A stretch of DNA of 64,000 bases from an uncultured Paracoccaceae bacterium (GCA_947493255.1 CANLQK010000008.1:62001-126000); one strand, 5' to 3'. Positions 9,220 through 19,040 are shown, counted from the first letter of the stretch. Numbers and translations are program-made. The notes: a model not told the origin generated them from the letters alone.

Positions 9220-9810
9220 TTAATTTTCAACCGGCGCGGCTTCAACTTCAGCCTCAGGGGCACCACATTCGCCTACGAGTTGTTCATACTGTGTCGTAAT
9301 CCAACCCAACGCGGCCTCTGGATCACGTTCTTCAATGCTGCCAGTCATCTTAGAGAACACAGCGATCGCACGAGAATTTTCGACCATTTCGATGTTCTGG
9401 CTTTGCAAGACTGTTTGGTAAACGAAGAATGCGACAGCGACCAATAGGATGCCGCGCAGTGCGCCAAACAAGAACCCCAGCCCTTGATCAAGGCCACCAA
9501 GAACAGATCGTTGGATCAGCGATGAGAATAATGGTGTGAAAATCGATGCGACAACCAAGACAACTGCGAACACTGCGGCAAACGCGGCAATAACGCTAAG
9601 TTCGCAACTGTCGCCGATAAAGTCGCCGACGACCGGAATTTGACGCACAAGCGGGGTTACTTTGTCAGCAAAGACGAAAGCAACGATTGTAGCGATGATC
9701 CAACCTGCGATGGCCAACGCCTCGCGCACAAATCCGCGGCTGTATGCCAGAAGAGCAGACAGGATGATTACAATGGCGACGACGCCGTCGATAATTGTGA
9801 AATCGGCCAT
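9220..9810 (-). CDS. cvpA: CvpA family membrane protein
   Basis: The 196-residue product has four hydrophobic segments and the features of the CvpA family, named for colicin V production in E. coli, whose molecular function is still uncertain. The N-terminus (MADFTIIDGVVAIVII) and the Gly-rich third segment (LGFLFGALRGILLV) are typical. It is followed by purF, and preceded by radA with a 30-base gap, so radA-cvpA-purF may be transcribed together. The C-terminal 30 residues are acidic and probably cytoplasmic or disordered. Confidence 0.9.
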   Translation of the reverse strand: MADFTIIDGVVAIVIILSALLAYSRGFVREALAIAGWIIATIVAFVFADKVTPLVRQIPVVGDFIGDSCELSVIAAFAAVFAVVLVVASIFTPLFSSLIQRSVLGGLDQGLGFLFGALRGILLVAVAFFVYQTVLQSQNIEMVENSRAIAVFSKMTGSIEERDPEAALGWITTQYEQLVGECGAPEAEVEAAPVEN

Positions 9811-9840
9811 GTTTTTTTGTCCCGTCTGACTATGGGGAGT

Positions 9841-11208
9841 TTATCGTTCCCCGAATACTTGTTCCACGAAGGTGAGCAAATCCTGCATCTCACGCATTTG
9901 AACACCCGCGTCCCCACCACGTTTCGCACGAATGGGGGTGATTGCGGAGGTAAAACCAAGTTTTGACGCTTCTTTCAACCGATTTTCCGTCTGAGGTGCC
10001 GGGCGAAGGCCTCCAGAGAGGCTAATTTCGCCAAAAATGACACTTTCTTTAGGGAGAGCGGCATCTTCACGCGCGGAAATCAGCGCGGCGGCGACGGCCA
10101 AATCTGCCGAAGGTTCGGATACACGCAAGCCTCCGGCGACGTTGAGGTACACATCAAGGCCAGTAAACGGCACCCCCGCACGAGATTCAAGTACGGCCAG
10201 TATCATCGCCAAACGCGATCCGTCCCAGCCCACAACCGTTCGGCGGGGTTGGCTGTGTGGTGATGGGGCAACCAAAGCCTGAAATTCGCACAGCATCGGG
10301 CGTGACCCTTCGATCCCTGCAAAAACCACGGAACCAGGGGCAGGGTCGCCACGTTCGGACAAGAACATGGCAGATGGGTTTTTGACCTCTGCCAGCCCTT
10401 TGCCTGTCATTTCAAAAACACCAATTTCGTCAGCTGGGCCAAACCGGTTTTTGACAGCCCTCAGTATTCTGAACTGATGACCGCGTTCACCTTCGAAATA
10501 AAGAACAGTGTCGACCATATGTTCGACTACTCGTGGCCCTGCGATGGCGCCTTCTTTCGTTACGTGGCCGACCATGACAATTGCGATCCCACGTGATTTC
10601 GCAAATGTCGTCAGTTCGTGAGCCGCGGAGCGCACTTGTGAAACTGACCCTGGTGCGGCCTCGACTGTATCCAGCCACATGGTTTGAATGGAATCGATGA
10701 TAACAAAGTCTGGTTGCTCGGCTTCAAGCGTTGTCAGAATGTCCCGAAGGTTGGTTTCTGACGCCAATTTCACAGGGCTTTCCGTTAATCCCAAACGACG
10801 CGCACGCATTTGGACCTGCGAGGTTGATTCCTCGCCCGAGATGTACATGACCTTTAGTCCGTTACGGGCAAAGCGTGCGGCAGCTTGTAGCAAGAGCGTG
10901 GACTTGCCGATCCCGGGATCGCCGCCAACCAAAAGTGCAGACGCCTTTACCAAACCACCGCCTAGTGTTCGGTCTAGCTCTCCGACACCTGAAAGTGTGC
11001 GGGGTGGTTCCTGTTCTTCGGTCGCCAAATCAGTCAACGTGATCTGCTTGCCGCGCCCACCTTTCAGGGAATTCTTTGCTTTGGGGCCTGACGATAGCGG
11101 CTTTACTTCTTCGATACAGTTCCATTCGCCACAGGTGTCGCAACGACCCGACCACTTGGTGGTGGACGCATTACATTTGGTACATGTGAACGTAGGATCT
11201 TTTGCCAT
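9841..11208 (-). CDS. radA: DNA repair protein RadA
   Basis: RadA (Sms) is a RecA-related ATPase that promotes branch migration of recombination intermediates. The 455-residue product has a four-cysteine zinc finger (Cys9, 12, 23, 26), a P-loop GGDPGIGKST at about 95-104, the RadA-specific KNRFG motif (in RAVKNRFGPADE) and a C-terminal Lon-like domain (VYLNVAGGLRVSEPSADLAVA). All domains appear complete. It is upstream of cvpA-purF on the same strand. Confidence 0.96.
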   Translation of the reverse strand: MAKDPTFTCTKCNASTTKWSGRCDTCGEWNCIEEVKPLSSGPKAKNSLKGGRGKQITLTDLATEEQEPPRTLSGVGELDRTLGGGLVKASALLVGGDPGIGKSTLLLQAAARFARNGLKVMYISGEESTSQVQMRARRLGLTESPVKLASETNLRDILTTLEAEQPDFVIIDSIQTMWLDTVEAAPGSVSQVRSAAHELTTFAKSRGIAIVMVGHVTKEGAIAGPRVVEHMVDTVLYFEGERGHQFRILRAVKNRFGPADEIGVFEMTGKGLAEVKNPSAMFLSERGDPAPGSVVFAGIEGSRPMLCEFQALVAPSPHSQPRRTVVGWDGSRLAMILAVLESRAGVPFTGLDVYLNVAGGLRVSEPSADLAVAAALISAREDAALPKESVIFGEISLSGGLRPAPQTENRLKEASKLGFTSAITPIRAKRGGDAGVQMREMQDLLTFVEQVFGER

Positions 11209-11302
11209 GTTCCCGTTTTGGTCTTTTTGGGCGCGCCGTGCAAGAGGTGATAGTGCCGTGTTTTGAAAACAGGCGATTTCGGCGATGCTGCCGTGTATCG
11301 AT

Positions 11303-11752
11303 TTAGCGGTCAGATTTCATGTCGCGTGCGGTGAAAATGGATACAAATATCGAAATCAAAACGCAGGCTGTAAAAAGGTAAAGCCCCCAACCGCCTTCGA
11401 CAGTGACACGCCCGGCGCCTTTAACGACAACCACATACAGTGCGATAAGGAAAATATCCGCCATTGCAAGTTTACCTAGATATCCAAGCACGGGCAGTAC
11501 CTTGGGTTTAAGAAGTTCAAAGTGGATCAGAGCCAAACCGATCGTCTTGAGGTATGGGGCAAATATTGCAAAGGCAGTTACGACCAAGGCCAAGAAAACA
11601 TCGCTGCCCCAAAGGCTTTGAAGGCCAGATATGACAGAGATTTCATCAAGACCAAAGATAGGCAAAAGTGCCGCACGCAAGAGCGGAGCGAACCAAGCGA
11701 TAGGGAACAAGATCAACAATGACAGATTGGCAATTCTGAGTGTGTTTTTCAT
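11303..11752 (-). CDS. PqiA-like (paraquat-inducible protein A) membrane protein
   Basis: The 149-residue product has four predicted membrane helices and matches one half of the PqiA family, including the segment GLQSLWGSDVFLALVVTAF and the acidic KLAMADIFLIALYV motif. PqiA proteins work with MCE-domain PqiB in lipid transport across the periplasm, but no pqiB is next to it. E. coli PqiA has two such units in about 417 residues, so this is a single-unit form. The function is therefore inferred from family only. Confidence 0.8.
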   Translation of the reverse strand: MKNTLRIANLSLLILFPIAWFAPLLRAALLPIFGLDEISVISGLQSLWGSDVFLALVVTAFAIFAPYLKTIGLALIHFELLKPKVLPVLGYLGKLAMADIFLIALYVVVVKGAGRVTVEGGWGLYLFTACVLISIFVSIFTARDMKSDR

Positions 11753-11830
11753 AAGGTATCCTGTCAGTCAGCCCAACCTATGTGGGGCCATAAGCCACGT
11801 CGCACAAGTGATGGTTTTGTTTAAGAGGCG

Positions 11831-11870
11831 GGACGGAAACAGGCGACCTGTTTCCAGATCGCCTGCGTCC
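11831..11870. other. Two mutually exclusive inverted repeats downstream of the coiled-coil membrane protein gene
   Basis: Bases 11835-11843 and 11847-11855 form a perfect 9-bp stem (GGAAACAGG, loop CGA). Bases 11840-11846 (CAGGCGA) can instead pair with 11859-11865 (TCGCCTG), extended by GGACG at 11831-11835 with CGTCC at 11866-11870. The structures share bases, so only one can form at a time. No T run follows on either strand. It sits just 3' of the gene ending at 11893. Confidence 0.45.
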
Positions 11871-11892
11871 GAGAATGCAATTTTTAGGGTCG

Positions 11893-12651
11893 TTATTCAG
11901 CGGCAGGTTTCTGCGGCAATGGCACCACTTCGGCACTATCGTTCCCAAGCGTGTAACCGAGAGATGGCAAGGTTGCCTCAAGCTGCTCTTCAAGCTGGCT
12001 TAGTTGTGACGCGACAACGCTTTCTTCCAACTCAACTTGCTGAGACCATTTGCGGATGTCGCGCAAAGCGTGATGGGCTTCCACGATCAGCGACTGTTGA
12101 CGTTCGACTTCTTCTTGGCGTTGGCGCAGGAAAGTCTTTGCACGTGTGACCTTCTCATCGCTGTAAATATCCGCCAACTCACGAGACTGTTGTGACATCT
12201 GGGCTGCTAATTCCAGAACCTGAGGTTCCAAGCTGTCCAGATCAGGGTGATCGCGCAGATGCGAAAGGCGTTCGCGTACCGCGTCAAATTCAGAACTCAT
12301 CGTGAAAAGACCCGCGCGGTCAGCCGTGTGACAAACGTGATAGGCGCGGGCAACGTCTTCCATCGTAATTTTGAAATCACGGTGAGCGCGTTCCAATGAC
12401 ATAATGCGTCCAGCGCTTGGCATGAAGAAAAACAACGACGCCAAAATTACCGTCAGAACGATTTGCGAAATCATGCCAGCTTGCGGATAGGAAAAATCAC
12501 CGAAGGTCGCCGAAAAGGACAGCCATGGAGCGACACCAAACGCGCACAATAAAGTATAAACGATTGCGGAAAGTCCGATCAGCAAAATCAGGACCATAGA
12601 AACAGAATGTAAAAAGCGGTGGCCGCGAGCCACTATAGAATGGTCAGACAT
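11893..12651 (-). CDS. Inner membrane protein with cytoplasmic coiled coil, function unknown
   Basis: The product from ATG 12651 is 252 residues. Two hydrophobic helices lie near residues 16-38 and 58-78, followed by a long Glu/Gln/Arg-rich segment (about 85-230) with heptad-like spacing that should form a coiled coil. Homologues in this bacterial group are often labelled as DNA repair proteins, but I see no motif to support that label. I chose ATG 12651 because a GGGGGGA site lies 3 bases upstream; a TTG four codons earlier overlaps that site. Membrane anchoring with a coiled-coil domain suggests a scaffold role, which is inference. Confidence 0.75.
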   Translation of the reverse strand: MSDHSIVARGHRFLHSVSMVLILLIGLSAIVYTLLCAFGVAPWLSFSATFGDFSYPQAGMISQIVLTVILASLFFFMPSAGRIMSLERAHRDFKITMEDVARAYHVCHTADRAGLFTMSSEFDAVRERLSHLRDHPDLDSLEPQVLELAAQMSQQSRELADIYSDEKVTRAKTFLRQRQEEVERQQSLIVEAHHALRDIRKWSQQVELEESVVASQLSQLEEQLEATLPSLGYTLGNDSAEVVPLPQKPAAE

Positions 12652-12949
12652 GGGTCCCCCCAAAGGATTTTGTCATCTTTCGGTTAATATAGGCAATTTG
12701 CCGCCTACAACCCAAGGGGAAAAACTCCTGATTTGCCTCAAGTCATCATAAAGTGATTTACTTTCAATGATTTGCCGTGCCACCGTTTCTATTTCCGACA
12801 TTGTAAGGCCTTTGGGTTTGTTTTGTTTCTGCCTAGGCCAACCCTAGATTTCGGTAAGCGAAAGCCCTCTCTTCACCCATCTAGTCAAACGTGCTGGATG
12901 TGGTGTGTTGCCGTTACGTTAGATGTGGGTGTCGAATCGTTAATCTCGG

Positions 12950-13141
12950 TTACAGACCGAAATTAACCTTAGAAAGCTCAACGGCCAGTAGAGCCGCGAT
13001 CACAATAAGTACCGTACCAAATACCAGCCAATTTGCGGCTGACTTCTTTTTGCGAACCAACTGCACAACTCCAATGAGAAGGAACAGCGCGCCAAGTGGT
13101 CCACCAAAGTAGATTCCAACAAGTACTGCGACCAGCCCCAT
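12950..13141 (-). CDS. Small membrane protein downstream of mlaF
   Basis: From ATG 13141 the product is 63 residues with two hydrophobic segments (about 1-22 and 35-54) separated by the basic VRKKKSAAN loop. It begins 4 bases beyond the mlaF stop codon, so it is probably translated from the same mRNA as alr-mlaE-mlaF. I do not recognise the family. A longer in-frame version starting at 13201 would overlap mlaF and has no better ribosome site. Confidence 0.6.
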   Translation of the reverse strand: MGLVAVLVGIYFGGPLGALFLLIGVVQLVRKKKSAANWLVFGTVLIVIAALLAVELSKVNFGL

Positions 13142-13145
13142 CTGA

Positions 13146-13892
13146 TCACCGCACGGTTTCAATAGGGCCATTGGCCCGGCCATTGATGAACTGGTCGACA
13201 TAAGGGTCGCCGGCTTCAGTCATCTCTTCGACTGGCCCGGTCCATCTGATCTTTCCGGCATGCAACATTGCAACATTGTCGGCGATGGCGCGAACAGATG
13301 TCATGTCGTGGGTGATTGTGATCGCCGTTACCCCCATTTCGGTAACAATTTCGCGGATCAAGTCGTTGATGACACTTGACATAATCGGGTCCAAGCCCGT
13401 CGTAGGTTCATCAAAGAAGATTATTTCGGGGTTGGCGGCAATCGCGCGAGCTAGGCCAACCCGTTTCTGCATACCGCCAGAAAGTTCGGCAGGTAATCTA
13501 TCGGCAACATCAGCCGCAAGACCTACGCGGCGGAGTTTATCGATGGCAATGTCGCGGGCTTCGGGCTTTGGTCGTTTCAGCGACCCGCGCAACAAACGAA
13601 ACGCAACATTTTGCCAAACCGGAAGGCTGTCAAAAAGGGCTGCGCCCTGAAACAGCATCCCAAAACGCGCAAGAAATGCATCGCGATCTGTGGTGGTGAT
13701 GTCTTGGCCGTCTACTGTGATGGTGCCAGAATCTGGTGTTACGAGACCCAAAACCGATTTAATCAAAACGGATTTCCCCGTTCCTGACCCTCCGATGACC
13801 ACCATCGAAGACGCTTTGGGAACACGCAGGTTTACACCTTGCAAAACGGCGTTGGTCCCAAATGTTTTATGAACATTATCAAGCGTAATCAT
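13146..13892 (-). CDS. mlaF: ABC transporter ATP-binding protein, MlaF type
   Basis: This 248-residue ATPase powers an Mla-type phospholipid transporter. Walker A is GGSGTGKS near residues 34-41, the signature is LSGGMQKRVGLARAI and Walker B is IIFFDEPTTGLDP, the wording typical of MlaF/Ttg2A. The start overlaps the end of mlaE by 4 bases. In the known system MlaF works with the permease MlaE, the MCE protein MlaD and the periplasmic MlaC to keep the outer membrane asymmetric. Neither mlaD nor mlaC is next to it here, so the partners must be encoded elsewhere or replaced. Confidence 0.88.
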   Translation of the reverse strand: MITLDNVHKTFGTNAVLQGVNLRVPKASSMVVIGGSGTGKSVLIKSVLGLVTPDSGTITVDGQDITTTDRDAFLARFGMLFQGAALFDSLPVWQNVAFRLLRGSLKRPKPEARDIAIDKLRRVGLAADVADRLPAELSGGMQKRVGLARAIAANPEIIFFDEPTTGLDPIMSSVINDLIREIVTEMGVTAITITHDMTSVRAIADNVAMLHAGKIRWTGPVEEMTEAGDPYVDQFINGRANGPIETVR

Positions 13893-14665
13893 GCGGAGAA
13901 AAACACCCCTGTTAAAAGGAAGTTCGCGATAAGAATGAGTATGGCGGCGGCCTGAACCGACGATTTTGTAGCACGCCCGACCCCCATCGCTCCGCGGTCC
14001 GAGTTCATACCGTAATAGCAGCCCATCAGTGCTGCGATGAATCCAAAGACAGCGCCCTTAACAAGACTGGAAATGATATCAATGCGGGTAAGAAAATCTG
14101 CTGTATTTTGCAGATAAGCTGCCGCGTTGAACCCCAAACGTTCAGTGCCAACCAAAAAACCACCATAAATACCGATGATGTCGCCAACCGCGACCAAGAA
14201 TGGCATCACAAGGGTTGCTGCCAAAACGCGGGGCAGGGTGAGGTATTTCATTGGATGGGTCGACAACGTGACCAACGCATCAATCTGTTCGGTAACTTTC
14301 ATCGTCGCGATTTCCGCAGCGATTGATGACGTTACCCGCGCGGCTATCATCAAGCCCACCAACACGGGACCAAGTTCTCGGACCATTCCGATGGCTACGA
14401 TTTGCGGAACGACGGCTTCCGCAGAGAAACGCGCGCCGCCGGCATAGATTTGCAAAGCAAGAGCGCCCCCTGTGAACAACGCTGTTAGCCCCACAACCGG
14501 TAAAGAAAAATAGCCGATTTGTAGAACAGCCGTGCCAAATTCACGTGCGTAAAACGGGGGACGAAACAGGTGGCTGATGGTTTGACCAGTAAAGATCGCA
14601 AGCCGCCCTATTGCGGCCAGAACGCCCAGCGTCGCCGCGCCAATAGAGGCCAGAAGCGCGATCAT
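13889..14665 (-). CDS. mlaE: ABC transporter permease, MlaE type
   Basis: The 258-residue permease from ATG 14665 has five or six membrane helices and the MlaE family core ([18 protein letters not shown], then [15 protein letters not shown]). It overlaps the alr stop codon (ATGA) on one side and mlaF on the other, so alr-mlaE-mlaF are translationally linked. A longer frame to 14875 only reads through alr and has no family similarity, so I rejected it. It is the membrane partner of MlaF in lipid transport. Confidence 0.88.
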   Translation of the reverse strand: MIALLASIGAATLGVLAAIGRLAIFTGQTISHLFRPPFYAREFGTAVLQIGYFSLPVVGLTALFTGGALALQIYAGGARFSAEAVVPQIVAIGMVRELGPVLVGLMIAARVTSSIAAEIATMKVTEQIDALVTLSTHPMKYLTLPRVLAATLVMPFLVAVGDIIGIYGGFLVGTERLGFNAAAYLQNTADFLTRIDIISSLVKGAVFGFIAALMGCYYGMNSDRGAMGVGRATKSSVQAAAILILIANFLLTGVFFSA

Positions 14666-15699
14666 CCGCCAGTGTAACGTCGTTGGTATCGTGGTCCCAA
14701 AGACGTCAAGATTTCGTACCCGATGGTTCCAGCCTTTTCGGCAAGGGCATCTACAGTTTGATCCGCCCCAAGGAACGATAAGGTCGCCGGAAGTTCGGAC
14801 AAATCGGTGACATCGACTGTGATCAAATCCATTGAAACACGTCCAACCAATGGTACCGGCTGTGAGCCGTGCCAAAGGTTTGCTCCACCGGATAATGCGC
14901 GAATTAAACCATCGGCGTAACCGCCTGAAACAGTGGCGATTTTACTTGGCCTTTGGGCGATCCAGCTGTTCCCATAACCTACGGTTTCGCCGACCTCTAG
15001 ATCGCGAACCTGAATGACGGGTAGGTCTAGAAACGCGACGGGCTGCGCGTCTGCAAATGGTTGACCGCCATAAAGGCCGACACCGGGGCGCGTTACATCA
15101 AAATGATATTCTGGTCCAAGCAATATGCCGCCTGTCGCAGCCAAAGAACGCGGCACGTTGATGCCGTCAGTCATAAGGTGGAACTGGTCAAGTTGTTGGC
15201 GGTTCATCGGATGGTCTGGTTCATCAGCGCAGGCCAAATGCGACATCACCAGACGGCAGTTTTGCGACAATGCGATTTCCGCGATAGAGGCCCATTCGTT
15301 CATTTCCAAACCCAAACGGTTCATGCCGGTGTCCAGTTGGACCCCAAATGGATGTTCGGGAAGGGATTCAAGGTGTCGCGTTAGTTGACCGACCGTGTTG
15401 ACCATCGGGGTCAGCATCATGTCTCCGATCATATCCGTGTCGCCACGCATATGACCTGAAAACACGCAAATTTCGACGTTAGGGCCAACTGCCTGCCGCA
15501 AAGCAGCACCTTCTTCGGCAACGGCGACAAAGAAACGCTTAACGCCTGCGCGCATCAAGGCGCGCGCGACTTTCCCTGCGCCCAAACCATAGCCATCTGC
15601 CTTGACGACAGCGGCGGTTTCAGCTGTGGTAACAGCATCAAGCGCCCGCCAGTTTGTGGCTAACGCATCAAGATCAACGGATAAGAAACCAGTACTCAT
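14662..15699 (-). CDS. alr: Alanine racemase
   Basis: Alr interconverts L- and D-alanine for peptidoglycan synthesis, using pyridoxal phosphate. The PLP lysine is Lys33 in [11 protein letters not shown], and the C-terminal domain contains [13 protein letters not shown], the conserved active site region. The product from ATG 15699 is 345 residues, close to the family norm. An upstream in-frame start at 15768 would add 23 residues that do not look like Alr. It is 90 bases downstream of dnaB and overlaps mlaE. Confidence 0.95.
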   Translation of the reverse strand: MSTGFLSVDLDALATNWRALDAVTTAETAAVVKADGYGLGAGKVARALMRAGVKRFFVAVAEEGAALRQAVGPNVEICVFSGHMRGDTDMIGDMMLTPMVNTVGQLTRHLESLPEHPFGVQLDTGMNRLGLEMNEWASIAEIALSQNCRLVMSHLACADEPDHPMNRQQLDQFHLMTDGINVPRSLAATGGILLGPEYHFDVTRPGVGLYGGQPFADAQPVAFLDLPVIQVRDLEVGETVGYGNSWIAQRPSKIATVSGGYADGLIRALSGGANLWHGSQPVPLVGRVSMDLITVDVTDLSELPATLSFLGADQTVDALAEKAGTIGYEILTSLGPRYQRRYTGG

Positions 15700-15789
15700 A
15701 GCGCGTTCATGCCAGCCAGACGGCTGCGTCGCAAGGGGCGGCGATGGCCAATTTCCGCGCACTGGCAATGTCTGACAGATTCATTTGTC

Positions 15790-17277
15790 TTAGAATTCTT
15801 GTTCGCTGTTTTGCTGCCATTGCTTGGCGAGGTTCCCAAAGCGCGTGAACTCAGGTGTAAAGCTCAGTTCGACTGTGCCAATTGGGCCGTGACGTTGTTT
15901 GCCAATGATCACTTCGGCTTTGCCAAACAGGCTGTTCATCTTGTCCTGCCACGCGGCCATGGCTTCTAGGTTGCTGTCATCGGGTTTTTCACGCTCGACG
16001 TAGTATTCACCACGGTACACGAACATAACAACGTCGGCATCCTGCTCGATCGAACCAGATTCGCGAAGGTCAGACAGTTGTGGCCGTTTATCTTCGCGGC
16101 TTTCAACCTGACGCGAAAGCTGGGACAGGGCGATGACAGGGATGTTAAGTTCCTTTGCGATCGCCTTGAGCCCCATAGAAATTTCGCCGATTTCCTGCAC
16201 ACGGTTGTCCGATGTACCACGCACCAGCTGCAAATAGTCGACGATCAATAGGTCGAGCCCGTGGGTCCGTTTCAATCGCCGAGCGCGTGCGGCCAATTGG
16301 CTGATCGGAATGGCTGCCGTATCGTCGATGAAGAGTGGGCAAGCTTCTAGCTTCTTGGCAGCTTCGACAAAGCGGCGGAATTCGCCTTCGGTCATGTCAC
16401 CTTGGCGGATCTTGTGGGATGAAATTTCGGAGGCTTCGGCCAGAATACGTCCGGCCAACTGTTCTGCCGACATCTCGAGACTGAAAAAACCGACCACGCC
16501 ACCATCAACGGCCCCTTCGGACCCATCCGACATTTTGCCTTTGCGGTACGCCTTGGCGACGTTGTAGGCGATGTTAGTCGCGAGTGAAGTTTTCCCCATC
16601 GATGGACGACCGGCGAGGATCAGAAGGTCGGACTTATGTAGCCCCCCCAATTTCCCGTCTAAGTCGATCAGATCCGTCGCGACACCGGCCAAACCACCCT
16701 CGCGTTGATAGGCGGTGTTTGCGACATTTACCGCTTCGGTGACAGCCTTTAAGAAGGACTGAAAGCCCCCCTCGGACGTGCCTTGTTCAGCGAGTTTATA
16801 GAGGGCTTGTTCAGCTTCGACGATTTGTTCTTTAGGCTCTGATGCGACATCAACCTTGCCTGCTTTGGACGCAATGTCGTTGCCGACCGTAATCAGTTCG
16901 CGACGCACAGATAAGTCGTATATCATCTGGGCGTAGTCACGCGCGGCAAAGGCGGAAATGGCGGCACCGGCGAGGCGAGCCAAATATGCAGGGCCGCCAA
17001 GTTCTTTTAAGCCTTCATCGTCTTCCAAAAACGCCTTTAGCGTCACCGGTGACGCAAGATTGTTCTTGGCAATACGTGCAGCTGCGACTTCGAAAATACG
17101 AGAATGAACAGGGTCGTAGAAATGTTCTGGTCCGACAATGGATGCAACGCGGTCGAAGATGTCGTTGTTGGTCAGGATGGCGCCCAGCAATTGCTGTTCG
17201 GCTTCGATGGAATGGGGCGCATGATCGACATTGGCTTCGGCTGTACCTGATGCGTTAAAAGTCGCAATTTCATTCAT
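15790..17277 (-). CDS. dnaB: Replicative DNA helicase DnaB
   Basis: DnaB is the hexameric 5'-3' helicase of the replication fork. The 495-residue product has the N-terminal primase-interaction domain (PHSIEAEQQLLGAIL near residues 21-35) and the RecA-like helicase core with Walker A (LAGRPSMGKTSLA), Walker B (LDLLIVDYLQLV) and the QLSRQVESREDKRP motif. No intein interrupts it. A 320-base spacer separates it from pyrC upstream. Confidence 0.97.
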   Translation of the reverse strand: MNEIATFNASGTAEANVDHAPHSIEAEQQLLGAILTNNDIFDRVASIVGPEHFYDPVHSRIFEVAAARIAKNNLASPVTLKAFLEDDEGLKELGGPAYLARLAGAAISAFAARDYAQMIYDLSVRRELITVGNDIASKAGKVDVASEPKEQIVEAEQALYKLAEQGTSEGGFQSFLKAVTEAVNVANTAYQREGGLAGVATDLIDLDGKLGGLHKSDLLILAGRPSMGKTSLATNIAYNVAKAYRKGKMSDGSEGAVDGGVVGFFSLEMSAEQLAGRILAEASEISSHKIRQGDMTEGEFRRFVEAAKKLEACPLFIDDTAAIPISQLAARARRLKRTHGLDLLIVDYLQLVRGTSDNRVQEIGEISMGLKAIAKELNIPVIALSQLSRQVESREDKRPQLSDLRESGSIEQDADVVMFVYRGEYYVEREKPDDSNLEAMAAWQDKMNSLFGKAEVIIGKQRHGPIGTVELSFTPEFTRFGNLAKQWQQNSEQEF

Positions 17278-17597
17278 CTGCTGTCCCCTCTTGTCTGCCG
17301 GTTATCCGCGTCCCACCGCAGACTTGTCTGATACAAACTGCACGGGCATCACGCAAATTGTATAAAACTGTGGATAGGTTCGTTCTGGGAAGATGCCACA
17401 AAATATGGCCTCCGACTAGGGCTGAGTACTATATGAGGTACATTGGGCGGCAGGGGGAATTCACCGACCACGCCAATAAAAAATTGAAAGCAGCCGATTT
17501 TTTGGGTGGAGCGGAAATTTACATAGCAATCGAGCGTTCAGTCGGGCCGGAATAGAATCGAACTATCTGCGCCTTTTCCCAAAGGGACATTCCTAAC
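17278..17597. other. 320-base spacer between pyrC and dnaB
   Basis: I find no gene here. The dnaB promoter is expected in the part nearest 17280. Near 17535-17551 the minus strand reads GATAG-TTCGATT-CTATT, which resembles a tRNA T-arm with a trailing CCGGCCC, but no matching 5' acceptor strand or anticodon arm is present, so this is at most a decayed tRNA fragment or a chance hairpin. Part of the spacer (17430-17520) is AT-richer than the surroundings. Confidence 0.5.
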
Positions 17598-18650
17598 CTA
17601 TGCTTCAACGCTCCAATGAAGAGGGAAACCTGGATCGAACACCGTGACGGGCCCATCGGCGGTTTCGACCTGAGCTGGGTATGAAAAAGGTTCACCACGT
17701 ACCAAAGTGATGGTGTCTTCGTTCGGATCCAACCCGTAGTAGCGCGGCCCTGCAAGGGACGTGAAGTTTTCCAATTTGTCCAACGCCCCTGCAACCTCAA
17801 ATACTTCTGCCAAGCAAGACATCGTATTGGGCGCGGTAAAACAGCCAGCACATCCACAAGGCAAAAACTTGTTTGCGTCCGTATGTGGAGCGGAATCCGT
17901 GCCTAAGAAGAACCGCTTGTCACCGGAAATAGCCGCAGCAACCAGCGCAATGCGGTGCTTTTCACGTTTGGCGACTGGTAGGCAATAGTAGTGCGGCTTA
18001 ATCCCACCTGCGAGTATGTGATTACGGTTGATGATCAGGTGGTGCGTCGTGATGGTCGCCGCCAAGTTAGATCGGCTGTCGCGTACGTAATCAACGGCGT
18101 TTTCCGTCGTTACGTGTTCCATGATTACCTTCAGGTCAGGCACTTTTTTGCGGATTGGCTTAAGCACCCGATCAATGAAAACTGCTTCACGGTCGAAAAT
18201 ATCGATATCAGGATCTGTGACTTCGCCGTGCACACACATAGGCAAGCCAATGTCCGCCATTCGTTCTAGAATAGGGCGAACCTTGTCGAAATCGCTGACG
18301 CCGGATGCAGAATTGGTTGTGGCCCCTGCAGGGTAAAGTTTTACCGCTGTGATGATCCCGTCTGCATGGGCGCGTGCCAGATCATCAGGGTCTGTGTCTT
18401 CTGTCAAATAACATGTCATTAACGGGCGGAACGTACTACCTTCGGGCAGCGCGGCCATGATCCGTTCGCGGTACGCGCCAGCCTGAGAACCCGTCACGAC
18501 TGGGGGCACCAGGTTGGGCATAATAATAGCGCGGCCAAAATGGGCGGCGCTGTGCTGGGTCACCGCCTGCATCATCGCACCGTCTCGTAGGTGAAGGTGC
18601 CAATCATCTGGGCGGCGGATTGTAAGGCGGTCAGGTATCATCTTGGACAT
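17598..18650 (-). CDS. pyrC: Dihydroorotase (class II, PyrC)
   Basis: PyrC closes carbamoyl-aspartate to dihydroorotate in pyrimidine synthesis. The 350-residue product has the metal ligands in DWHLHLRDG, the likely carboxylated Lys in AVKLYPAG, His in CVHGEV and IMEHVTT, and the catalytic Asp in LGTDSAPH. This is the E. coli-like homodimeric type of about 345 residues. ATG 18650 is the start; an 18753 gene is divergent. It is the first of a run of minus-strand genes through to nlpD. Confidence 0.95.
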   Translation of the reverse strand: MSKMIPDRLTIRRPDDWHLHLRDGAMMQAVTQHSAAHFGRAIIMPNLVPPVVTGSQAGAYRERIMAALPEGSTFRPLMTCYLTEDTDPDDLARAHADGIITAVKLYPAGATTNSASGVSDFDKVRPILERMADIGLPMCVHGEVTDPDIDIFDREAVFIDRVLKPIRKKVPDLKVIMEHVTTENAVDYVRDSRSNLAATITTHHLIINRNHILAGGIKPHYYCLPVAKREKHRIALVAAAISGDKRFFLGTDSAPHTDANKFLPCGCAGCFTAPNTMSCLAEVFEVAGALDKLENFTSLAGPRYYGLDPNEDTITLVRGEPFSYPAQVETADGPVTVFDPGFPLHWSVEA

Positions 18651-18752
18651 GTGAAGCCATTACACCCGATCATGGAAACAAGAAAGGGGGTTCCCCTTGC
18701 CAAATCACCCAATAATGGGGTCATTGGGGCGGCAACAAAAGGGAACATGGGT

Positions 18753-19040
18753 ATGTTAGGATTCTTGATCGCAATAGCTGCAGGTGCGGCCACGCCAAAA
18801 ATCGAAGACTTAGCAGCGCGCCCCATGGCGCGGCTGATGGGGCAAAACGTTGAGGTTTTCGACGATGAATTGCCAGTGGTCGCTTTCATGATTGGGATGC
18901 TATTTGCCGCGGTTCTAAGCGCGATCTTTAGCAACGGGTCTGCATTGGCTGTTATCATTGGTGGCGCGATCGGCTTTTTCGGTCTGCGGATTGTCCGCCT
19001 TGCACAACGCCTCATGGAAGGTTCAGACGGCGCAAGCTGA
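18753..19040 (+). CDS. Small integral membrane protein, unknown
   Basis: From ATG 18753 the product has 95 residues with an N-terminal hydrophobic stretch (MLGFLIAIAAGAATP) and two strong C-terminal helices (VVAFMIGMLFAAVLSAIF and ALAVIIGGAIGFFGLRI), ending in a basic and polar tail. GGGA at 18741-18744 is 8 bases before this ATG; an ATG at 18747 is in frame but too close. The gene is divergent from pyrC and ends 7 bases from the convergent 19048 gene. I do not recognise the family. Confidence 0.7.
   Translation: MLGFLIAIAAGAATPKIEDLAARPMARLMGQNVEVFDDELPVVAFMIGMLFAAVLSAIFSNGSALAVIIGGAIGFFGLRIVRLAQRLMEGSDGAS

Noticed and set aside
17525-17597. A complete tRNA gene
   Set aside because: Only a T-arm-like hairpin is present; there is no matching acceptor 5' strand and no proper anticodon arm.
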